In this document: in pieces, positions 1-5,434 of the stretch
Layout of the letters: each line of letters opens with the position of its first letter
Position numbering within the stretch: position 1 is the stretch's first letter
Assembly (NCBI GenBank): GCA_948496895.1
Contig: CAOOJO010000136.1
Coordinates: 1 to 7,110 of the forward strand
Origin: an uncultured Acetatifactor sp.
GTDB taxonomy: Bacteria; Bacillota; Clostridia; Lachnospirales; Lachnospiraceae
DNA: 7,110 nucleotides
Direction of reading: 5' to 3'
Notes under the pieces: generated by a model
Databases searched by the model: none
What the model saw: the letters and a program-made list of their open reading frames with translations, nothing else
What the model was told of the DNA's origin: nothing
Made by a program: the position numbers and the translations under genes

Positions 1-2
1 GG

Positions 3-443
3 CTTCTTTCAGCATTGAGCCCGGAATGCATCGGGCGCATGTGGACTATAGCAAAGAACAGCGCCATCACCTACAGGCTCTATGACTACGGCCGCCTCCA
101 GAACGGCAAGAGCCGCGAGCTCCACATCGACAAGAGCCTGGACGTGATCACGGTTCCGGCCAAGAGCGCCCAGGAGAGCGTGAAATCCATCAGCGCATTG
201 GAAAAGAATGAGCTGAACCGCATTTACGCCTGCGAGAAATATACAGTTTTCAAGGCAGATATAGACGGCACGGCGTCATTTGAGCAGAGCTATCCCTTCC
301 TGGCGGCATCCGTCCTGGAGGGCGAGGGATGCGTGGACGGAGTGGAAGTGCGCATGGGAGACCATTTCATCATTCCGAACGGCTACGGGAAGGTGGAGAT
401 GAAGGGCAAGATGAGCCTGATCCTCTCTACAGTGGAAGGATGA
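3..443 (+). CDS. manA: Mannose-6-phosphate isomerase, class I, C-terminal fragment (5' end outside window)
   Basis: This is the C-terminal part of a type I phosphomannose isomerase, a zinc cupin enzyme of the cytoplasm that interconverts mannose 6-phosphate and fructose 6-phosphate. The reading frame is open to the left edge, so the start and the zinc-binding half lie outside. Visible family features are the block KNSAITYRLYDYGR, the arginine-containing RELHIDKSLDV block (family form: R-A-L-H-I-x-x-S-I-D-V), a YTVFKADIDG strand, and the terminal cupin segment GDHFIIPNG near the stop. The length from the YRLYD block to the stop matches the Bacillus-type enzyme as I remember it. Codons before KNS are odd: the family usually has E-I-Q just ahead of this block, whereas here it reads T-I-A, and the residues further upstream do not resemble the expected GTVHAIG segment. 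An internal TTG at 15 opens the longest in-window frame, but it is not a convincing start. The family call is secure; the first 45 bases are not. Confidence 0.85.
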   Translation, partial: LLSALSPECIGRMWTIAKNSAITYRLYDYGRLQNGKSRELHIDKSLDVITVPAKSAQESVKSISALEKNELNRIYACEKYTVFKADIDGTASFEQSYPFLAASVLEGEGCVDGVEVRMGDHFIIPNGYGKVEMKGKMSLILSTVEG

Positions 444-471
444 AACAGCAAATCCGCATAGGACTCAGGAT

Positions 472-502
472 GGAAACCGGCTCTAAAGCAGAGCCGGTTT
501 CC
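472..502 (+). terminator. Perfect 13-bp hairpin after manA (terminator-like, lacks a T-run)
   Basis: GGAAACCGGCTCT (472-484) pairs perfectly with AGAGCCGGTTTCC (490-502) around the 5-base loop AAAGC. It begins 28 bases after the isomerase stop and ends 35 bases before the next start. No T-run follows on either strand, so it is not a textbook intrinsic terminator. It may instead stabilise the upstream mRNA 3' end or cause partial termination. Confidence 0.5.
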
Positions 503-508
503 CCAATA

Positions 509-523
509 TCCGCCAGAGGCGGA
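509..523 (+). promoter_or_regulatory. Small leader hairpin next to the oxidoreductase RBS
   Basis: TCCGCC (509-514) and GGCGGA (518-523) form a 6-bp stem with the loop AGA. It ends two bases before the ribosome binding site AAGGGAG (526-532) of the oxidoreductase gene, so a folded leader would border but not cover that site. It directly follows the larger hairpin at 472-502. Any role is unproven. Confidence 0.3.
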
Positions 524-537
524 CAGAAGGGAGCAGA

Positions 538-1506
538 ATGAGTACATTTCGATATGCCATACTGGGAGCCGCCAAGATAGCGACGAAATTCTGTCAGGCC
601 GCATCCTTGGTGCAGAACTGCCAGGTCTGCGCCGTGGCCAGCAAGAGCCTGGAGCGGGCGAAAGTTTTCGCCGGAAAGAACGGCATCCCAAAGGCCTACG
701 GCAGCTATGAGGAGCTTCTGGACAGGGAAAGGCCGGACTGCGCCTACATCGCCGTGACGGCCAACGACCATTACCGCCTGGCCATGATGTGCGTGGAGCG
801 GGGCGTCCCCGTGCTCTGCGAGAAGGCCATGTTCCAGAACAGCGCGGAGGCGGAGAGCCTCTTTGCCCAGGCGAAGGAACGGGGCGTCTTCGTCATGGAG
901 GCCATGTGGAGCCGCTTCCTGCCCACCACGAAGAGGGTGAAGCAGTGGCTGGCCCAGGACAGGATCGGAATCCCGGAGATTTCCCAGCTTTCCATCGGAT
1001 TCATCGCGCCGGAGGGAGCGGACAACCGCTATTTCAGCCCGGGGCTTGGCGGCGGAGCGGCCAGGGACATCACGGTCTACGCCTATGAGATCACCACCTA
1101 TGTCCTGGAGCAGGAAATCCGGAAAATGGAGGTCTCCGCGGTCCAAGGCGACACAGGCGTGGACATCAGCAACCACATATCCATCGAATTCCAGCACACC
1201 CTGGCGGATCTGGCCACCAGCTTCGTGGCGAACATGGATTCCGGGATGGCGCTGTATGGCAGGAAGGGAAAGATTCTATGGCCCAATCCTCACTTTTCCA
1301 CGGAATGCTTCCTGTATGACCAGGACGGGACATTGGTGGAGCATTTCGTAGACGAAGAGACGGAGAACGGTTTCACCTATGAGCTGGAGGAGACGATTCG
1401 CTGCATCGGGCAGGGGCTTCTGGAGAGCCCGGTGGTTCCCTGGAAGGATACGCTGGAATGCGCCCGGCTCTTCGACAGGATAGACGGCTGCTGCGCGGAG
1501 CGCTAA
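538..1506 (+). CDS. Gfo/Idh/MocA-family NAD(P)-dependent oxidoreductase (dihydrodiol dehydrogenase-like)
   Basis: A 322-residue cytoplasmic dehydrogenase, normal length for the family. The N-terminal Rossmann fold opens with YAILGAAKIA (6-15), a G-x-x-x-I-A nucleotide loop. CEKAM (94-98) is the family's EKP motif with Ala in place of Pro, so Lys96 is the expected catalytic lysine. VMEAMWSRFLP (119-129) is typical of the branch containing mammalian dimeric dihydrodiol dehydrogenase and bacterial glucose-fructose oxidoreductase relatives. GGGAARDITVYAYE (171-184) corresponds to the GG(A)LxDxGxY segment, with Asp177 and Tyr181 as likely active-site residues and Thr where Gly is usual. The start is ATG 538, with AAGGGAG 5 bases upstream. 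Substrate is not predictable; a sugar or polyol is most likely. It follows a phosphomannose isomerase in the same direction, but the hairpin between them argues against tight co-expression. No terminator is obvious before the regulator gene 57 bases downstream. Confidence 0.88.
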   Translation: MSTFRYAILGAAKIATKFCQAASLVQNCQVCAVASKSLERAKVFAGKNGIPKAYGSYEELLDRERPDCAYIAVTANDHYRLAMMCVERGVPVLCEKAMFQNSAEAESLFAQAKERGVFVMEAMWSRFLPTTKRVKQWLAQDRIGIPEISQLSIGFIAPEGADNRYFSPGLGGGAARDITVYAYEITTYVLEQEIRKMEVSAVQGDTGVDISNHISIEFQHTLADLATSFVANMDSGMALYGRKGKILWPNPHFSTECFLYDQDGTLVEHFVDEETENGFTYELEETIRCIGQGLLESPVVPWKDTLECARLFDRIDGCCAER

Positions 1507-1550
1507 GCTTCCGGCCTGCGGCCTGTAAGGGGAGCCCTCAAAGGGTTGCA

Positions 1551-1557
1551 AAGGGAG
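1551..1557 (+). promoter_or_regulatory. Ribosome binding site that fixes the response regulator start
   Basis: AAGGGAG lies 6 bases before ATG 1564. It makes that ATG the start rather than the in-frame TTG at 1546, which lies upstream of this site and has no comparable site of its own. Confidence 0.75.
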
Positions 1558-1563
1558 AGCGAG

Positions 1564-2238
1564 ATGGATTACAGGATAGCGGTCTGCGATGACGAGCGGA
1601 TATTCATAGACAGGATAAAGCGGATTCTCCTGGACTGCGAAATCCACGGATTTACGGATTCCGGCCAGCTCCTGCAGGCGGCGCAGGGCGGGGACAGATA
1701 CGATGTGATATTCCTGGACATCGCCATGCCGGGGCTGGACGGCATCGGGCTGGCAAGGGAGATCCGGGAGTCGGACAGGGACGTGATCATCGTCTTTGTC
1801 ACCAGCCGGATAGAGTTCATGCAGACCGGATACGAAGTCAGGGCCTTTCGGTATCTGCTGAAGGACCAGCTGGAGCAGGGGCTTCCCGCTGTCTGGGCGG
1901 ACATCGAGAGAGAGCTGGCGGACAGGAAAGATCAATTCTTCGTCTTCGAGTTCAACAGGCAGACCTATCGGTATGCCTATAGCGAGATCATCTACTTTGA
2001 GAGCAGCCTCCGCCGCATCATCCTGCATGTGAAGGGCGGAACCGCCGTACTGTACGGAAACCTGGACGAGATAGAGGCGGCCGCTCCGTCGTTTGTGAGG
2101 ATCCATAAAAGCTATCTGGTGAACCCGCGGCATATCCGCGCTCTGTCCGCGGGAAGCGTCATTACTGCGGAGGGCGAAGCGCTGCCCATAAGCCGCCGGT
2201 ATAAAGAAAGCGCGGAGCGGCTGGCCCACATAAGATGA
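1564..2238 (+). CDS. LytTR-family response regulator (AgrA/VirR/ComE type)
   Basis: A 224-residue cytoplasmic DNA-binding response regulator. The receiver domain spans about residues 1-120. It has the acidic pair Asp9-Asp10 in AVCDD, the phospho-acceptor Asp52 in IFLDIAMPGLDG, the switch threonine Thr80 in VFVTS, and the conserved lysine Lys100 in FRYLLK. The C-terminal LytTR domain spans about 125-224. It has the EIIYFESSLRRIILHV strand (141-156), FVRIHKSYLVNPRHI (177-191), which is the family's F-x-R-x-H-x-S-Y-x-V-N block, and LPISRRY (207-213). LytTR proteins bind direct repeats upstream of target promoters, classically for peptide quorum sensing, bacteriocin or cell-envelope functions. 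All phosphorylation residues are present, so it should be functional. Its partner is surely the kinase that follows. Its own promoter is not clear in the 57-base gap upstream, so read-through from the oxidoreductase gene is possible. Confidence 0.93.
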   Translation: MDYRIAVCDDERIFIDRIKRILLDCEIHGFTDSGQLLQAAQGGDRYDVIFLDIAMPGLDGIGLAREIRESDRDVIIVFVTSRIEFMQTGYEVRAFRYLLKDQLEQGLPAVWADIERELADRKDQFFVFEFNRQTYRYAYSEIIYFESSLRRIILHVKGGTAVLYGNLDEIEAAAPSFVRIHKSYLVNPRHIRALSAGSVITAEGEALPISRRYKESAERLAHIR

Positions 2239-2279
2239 CATATGTGTCAGGTTTGGTGGCTGCGCCATGTAAAACGGAT

Positions 2280-2311
2280 GCCGGAATACAAGTCGTAATA
2301 CAAGCTCCGGC
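2280..2311 (+). repeat. Direct repeat AATACAAG x2 enclosed in a 6-bp hairpin, between regulator and kinase
   Basis: AATACAAG occurs at 2285-2292 and again at 2297-2304, a period of 12 bases. The pair is framed by GCCGGA (2280-2285) and TCCGGC (2306-2311), which can form a 6-bp stem with a 20-base loop. The block ends 21 bases before the kinase start. It could be a protein-binding site or an mRNA structure tuning kinase translation. The 12-base period differs from the roughly 21-base spacing known for LytTR sites. Confidence 0.5.
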
Positions 2312-2332
2312 GGGGAAAAGGATGGGACAGGG

Positions 2333-3367
2333 ATGATACTGCTGATGAGCCTGCTGCTGGATGCGGGCCTGACAGTGACAGGGCTGGCAAAAAGAAGAGG
2401 AAAAATGCTGATGTGCAGGTTCGCCGCCATGTCAGTGCTTGTGAATATGAGCGTTTTTTATCTGTCAGAGGGCCTGGCGGCGGAATTCGGGGCGGCGGCG
2501 TTCCTGGAAGCGGCCTGCGTCGCCGCGGCTAAATTGTTCGTCATCTGGATTTTCCTGCAGAAGGAGGAACCAGCGGAGGGAATGCTGCCGGTCTACCTGT
2601 TGGCCGTGGTCGTCTCCCTTTGCCGCCATGCAGACCCGGCGGCAGGACTGGTCTGCGAATCGATTCTGCTGCTTTTTGTCCTGTATTCTGACCATGCAGG
2701 AAGAGAGGGACGGCGGCGGGAGGCGGAGGAGCTGGCGGAGGGCACGCCCCACAGGCATGACCTGTATCTCCAGACTATCGAGGACAGCTACCGCAAGAAC
2801 AGGGCCCTGATGCATGACCTGAACAACCATGCCATCGCCATGCGCGCCCTGGCGGACAATGGGGAATACGGAGAGCTGTCGCAGTATATCGACACCTTTT
2901 CCCGGAAGGTAAAGGCCGGCATGTTCCCCGTGCGCAGCGGCAGCATAGTCCTGGACGCGCTGCTGGCCGATAAGTACCAGCGGGCGGCGGGGCTGGACAT
3001 CCCGATCCTGTTCGAAGAAGTCAGATATACGGTGGATTTGGACAATGAGGATCTGTGCACCATCGTGGGGAACCTGCTGGACAATGCCATCCAGGAGAAC
3101 AGGAAGTGCAGGGATACGGCGAAGCGCAGGATTTCCATAAGCATTTCCTCAAGAGAGGATTCCCTGCGCGTCAGGGTGAGAAATCCCCTCTTCCATGAGC
3201 TGAAGGTGAAGAACGGGCTGCCGGCCAGCCAGAAGCCGGACGCGGAGCATCATGGCATGGGCTTGAAGAATGTCCGCCGGGTCTGTGACAAGTATGGAGG
3301 GACGCTTGTCTGGGATGTCACGGAGACGGAATTTTCCGTGACGGCGGATCTGCATTTGGCTGAATGA
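2333..3367 (+). CDS. Membrane sensor histidine kinase, GHKL (AgrC-like) type
   Basis: A 344-residue histidine kinase. The first ~120 residues are hydrophobic, with about four likely membrane segments (roughly 31-46, 52-76, 85-99, 104-119) and no large extracellular domain. The sensor is therefore the membrane part, or a ligand acts within or close to the membrane. A charged linker (122-145) leads to the H-box RNRALMHDLNNHAIAMRAL (residues 156-172), with phospho-acceptor His161. The ATPase domain follows: N-box GNLLDNAIQEN (246-256) with Asn247 and Asn251, and G-box HGMGLKNVRRVCDKYGG (307-323). The usual Glu after NAI is Gln254. This layout is typical of the kinases paired with LytTR regulators. 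The start at 2333 is preceded by AAAAGGA (2316-2321) at an 11-base gap; ATG 2345 is an alternative. An intrinsic terminator lies just beyond the stop. The ligand is unknown; a peptide is a family-based guess. Confidence 0.9.
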   Translation: MILLMSLLLDAGLTVTGLAKRRGKMLMCRFAAMSVLVNMSVFYLSEGLAAEFGAAAFLEAACVAAAKLFVIWIFLQKEEPAEGMLPVYLLAVVVSLCRHADPAAGLVCESILLLFVLYSDHAGREGRRREAEELAEGTPHRHDLYLQTIEDSYRKNRALMHDLNNHAIAMRALADNGEYGELSQYIDTFSRKVKAGMFPVRSGSIVLDALLADKYQRAAGLDIPILFEEVRYTVDLDNEDLCTIVGNLLDNAIQENRKCRDTAKRRISISISSREDSLRVRVRNPLFHELKVKNGLPASQKPDAEHHGMGLKNVRRVCDKYGGTLVWDVTETEFSVTADLHLAE

Positions 3368-3383
3368 GAAGAATATATAACGC

Positions 3384-3416
3384 GGGGGCGGACATTTCGG
3401 TCCGTCCCTGTTTTTT
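3384..3416 (+). terminator. Intrinsic terminator after the two-component pair
   Basis: GGGGCGGAC (3385-3393) pairs with GTCCGTCCC (3400-3408) with one G-T wobble and the loop ATTTCG. G3384 and T3409 can add a wobble pair. A run of six T residues follows at 3411-3416. It lies 17 bases after the kinase stop, so it should end the regulator-kinase transcript and separate it from the transporter genes. Confidence 0.88.
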
Positions 3417-3471
3417 ATGCACAGGCTCGTGCACAAAGCACTATGGCGCTTGAAATGTACCGGCGGATTCG

Positions 3472-3582
3472 TTCCAGGAAAGATTCCCGGGCAAAAATGA
3501 CATGCCGCCCGTCAATTCTGTCATCGGAAGATAATCCCGGAAATAATGTGGTATACTGTCCCATAGAGATTCCAGGGAAAGG
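3472..3582 (+). repeat. Cluster of short imperfect repeats upstream of the ABC transporter
   Basis: AAGAT followed by TCCCGG and an A-rich ATG occurs at 3480-3499, and again with two extra bases at 3528-3548 (AAGATaaTCCCGG). TTCCAGGAA (3472-3480) is echoed by TTCCAGGGAAAGG (3570-3582). Between them, TGAC (3498-3501) faces GTCA twice (3511-3514 and 3520-3523). The copies bracket the promoter candidate at 3549-3557, so this could be the regulator's operator. I cannot match it to a known LytTR consensus. Confidence 0.35.
3549..3557 (+). promoter_or_regulatory. Candidate extended -10 promoter for the ABC transporter operon
   Basis: TGGTATACT contains the extended TGn element directly before a -10-like TATACT (3552-3557), about 36 bases before the start codon. 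The -35 position at 17-base spacing (3529-3534, AGATAA) is poor. This is what one expects of a promoter needing an activator such as the upstream LytTR regulator. It lies downstream of the terminator at 3384-3416, giving the transporters their own transcript. Confidence 0.45.
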
Positions 3583-3592
3583 AAGAAAATCT

Positions 3593-5434
3593 ATGCACAA
3601 CCATACTGAAAAAAGAGACCCGGACGGAAAGCAGGACTATGGAGAAATCCTCGCGAGCGGCCTCTATGCGCTGAAGACCACGTTCCGTCACGGGCCGGGG
3701 GCGGCCGCCGCGTATACGGTCCTGTCCCTGACCGGCTCCGTCTGCTCCGTGGCCCAGATTCTCCTGCTCCGGCGGCTGGTGGACGTGGCCCACCGCTTTA
3801 TCCGGGGTACCGGAGGCGGCAGCATCCTGCTGTGGGGGAGCCTGTACATAGCGGCGCTGGCGGCCTCCTCCGCCTATGGCCTTGCCCGGGGCAGGCTGGA
3901 TTGGCACCTGCGCAGCCGCCTGACCAAATCCCTGACGCCCGCCATCGCGGAGAAGTTTTCCCGCATGGAATACCAATATTTCGAGAATGCCGGGTTCCAG
4001 GACCTCATCTCCCGCATGTCCCAGGATCCCCAGGAAAAAATCCATGCCGCTTTCCGGAGCATGGTGGACTGCATGGCGCAGTCGCTGACCCTGATTGGCA
4101 TCCTGGGAGTGTTCTTCGGGGCTTCCTTCTGGATCGGCATGGGCGCGGTATTGATCGGCATCCCCATGTGGGCGCTGAAAATCCATGCCGTAAGCAGACG
4201 GAACCGCACGCTGGGGGAGGCCACTGTGGATCAGCGCATGGGGGAATACCAGCAGGGGCTGTTCGCGGATAAGGATGCGGGCTATGAAATCAAGATTTTC
4301 CGGGCCAGGGAGCACCTCCTGGATCTGTGGTACGAGACCAGCGACAAAATCTTCAGGCGCAGCATCCGGATTCAGAAGGAGCTGGTGGGAATGGAAGCGG
4401 TTGCGGACCTTTTGAAGATTGCCTACACGGTCTTCGCCGTGGCCGCCCTGACCACTGCGTTCCTGGCGGGAAAAATCGGCCTGGGCCTATTGGTGGCGGT
4501 GCTGCAGTCCGTGGAAAGCCTGTTTTCCTCCATGGCCAGCGTCTCCTATTCCATGTCGAGCCTTGGACAGGTCACTTACGAGATCGGGTACCTGCGGGAG
4601 TTCCTGGCGCTGGCCGAGGAACCGGAACGGGGCGAGGAGACAGTCCGAAGGGGCGGAGAAATCGTGTTTGACCATGTGTCCTTCCGGTATCCCGGCACGG
4701 ACAGGGAAATCCTCCGGGACGTATCCTTCCGCATCGGAAGCGGCGAGAAGGTAGCCCTGGTGGGGGCCAATGGGGCCGGAAAGTCCACCATCGTAAAGCT
4801 CCTCTGCGGCCTGTATCGGCCGGACAGCGGGCGCATCACCATCGGGGGAAAGGACATCCATAGCCTTTCGAGAAAGGCCCTGCGGCAATCCCTGGCGGCT
4901 GTGTTCCAGGATTTCGGAGCCTACCAGCTCACCCTGCGGGAGAACATAGCCTTCGGGGACCTGGACAGGATAGATGAGGACGACAAGCTCTTAGAGGCCC
5001 TGTCCCAGGCGGATTCCGGAAAGCTGCACGGCCTGGGGTTGGACAGGAACCTGGGGAAGCTGGCGGAGGACGGCGTGGACGTGTCCGGAGGGCAGTGGCA
5101 GAGGATCGCCCTGGCCAGGGCCTTCCTGTCCCAGGCGGAATTCCTGGTGCTGGACGAGCCCACGGCCTCCCTTGACCCCATTGCGGAGAGCAAAATGTAC
5201 CAGAACTTCGGGGAGGCGCTGCGAAGGAGCGGAGCCATCGTGATCTCCCACCGCCTGGCCTCCGCCAGGATGGCGCAGCGGATTCTGGTGCTGGAAGGGG
5301 GAGAGGTGGTGGAGAGCGGCTCCCATGAGGAGCTGATGGAAAGCGGCGGCCTGTACGCGGTCATGTATGAGGAGCAGAGCGGATGGTACAGGACATCCGA
5401 TGCCACGGCTGAGAAAGGAGCGTGCTGTTCATGA
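3593..5434 (+). CDS. ABC transporter half-molecule, membrane domain fused to ATPase (first of pair)
   Basis: A 613-residue exporter-type half-transporter. The membrane domain covers about residues 30-335 with likely helices near 36-58, 77-97, 162-180, 182-199, 273-292 and 295-315. The ATPase domain holds Walker A GANGAGKST (391-399), Q-loop Gln439 in VFQDF, signature VSGGQ (497-501), Walker B FLVLDEP (517-523) with catalytic Glu522, D-loop SLD (526-528), and H-loop His553 in ISHR. All catalytic residues are present. There is no C39 peptidase domain at the N-terminus, so it does not itself process leader peptides. ATG 3593 is chosen because AAAGGAAG (3578-3585) precedes it. The frame is open back to 3443, but that extension contains the promoter candidate and has no ribosome binding site. 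The stop overlaps the next start, so a heterodimer is expected. Cargo is unknown: a peptide, lipid or antimicrobial compound. Confidence 0.92.
   Translation: MHNHTEKRDPDGKQDYGEILASGLYALKTTFRHGPGAAAAYTVLSLTGSVCSVAQILLLRRLVDVAHRFIRGTGGGSILLWGSLYIAALAASSAYGLARGRLDWHLRSRLTKSLTPAIAEKFSRMEYQYFENAGFQDLISRMSQDPQEKIHAAFRSMVDCMAQSLTLIGILGVFFGASFWIGMGAVLIGIPMWALKIHAVSRRNRTLGEATVDQRMGEYQQGLFADKDAGYEIKIFRAREHLLDLWYETSDKIFRRSIRIQKELVGMEAVADLLKIAYTVFAVAALTTAFLAGKIGLGLLVAVLQSVESLFSSMASVSYSMSSLGQVTYEIGYLREFLALAEEPERGEETVRRGGEIVFDHVSFRYPGTDREILRDVSFRIGSGEKVALVGANGAGKSTIVKLLCGLYRPDSGRITIGGKDIHSLSRKALRQSLAAVFQDFGAYQLTLRENIAFGDLDRIDEDDKLLEALSQADSGKLHGLGLDRNLGKLAEDGVDVSGGQWQRIALARAFLSQAEFLVLDEPTASLDPIAESKMYQNFGEALRRSGAIVISHRLASARMAQRILVLEGGEVVESGSHEELMESGGLYAVMYEEQSGWYRTSDATAEKGACCS
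5414..5420 (+). promoter_or_regulatory. Ribosome binding site of the second ABC gene inside the first
   Basis: AAAGGAG lies within the last codons of the first transporter gene, 10 bases before ATG 5431. A second ATG follows immediately at 5434, but the spacing favours 5431. Confidence 0.65.

Noticed and set aside
427..1197. Minus-strand 256-residue open frame
   Set aside because: It is antisense to the oxidoreductase, whose Rossmann and catalytic motifs are unmistakable on the plus strand.
1512..1547. Weak hairpins (GGCC-TGC-GGCC and AGCCCT-CAA-AGGGTT) after the oxidoreductase gene
   Set aside because: The stems are short and there is no T-run, so this is not supported as a terminator.
2322..2336. 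Four-codon ORF (MGQG) whose stop overlaps the kinase start as ATGA
   Set aside because: It could be a coupling mini-ORF, but such short frames are common by chance and no separate ribosome binding site at proper spacing is seen.
1276..2430. Minus-strand 384-residue open frame
   Set aside because: It is a shadow of the oxidoreductase end and regulator gene in G+C-rich DNA. It has no recognisable domain, whereas the plus strand encodes clear family motifs.
3417..3500. 27-codon ORF starting directly after the terminator T-run
   Set aside because: There is no ribosome binding site, and the start would lie at the terminator end where transcripts stop. The residue content is unremarkable.
3443..3592. 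In-frame 50-residue N-terminal extension of the first ABC transporter (ATG 3443, also ATG 3497)
   Set aside because: Neither ATG has a good ribosome binding site, the stretch carries a promoter-like TATACT, and ATG 3593 has a well-placed AAAGGAAG.
3415..3600. Minus-strand 61-residue frame across the transporter leader
   Set aside because: It has a TTG start with no clear ribosome binding site, and its sequence is explained by the repeats and promoter on the plus strand.
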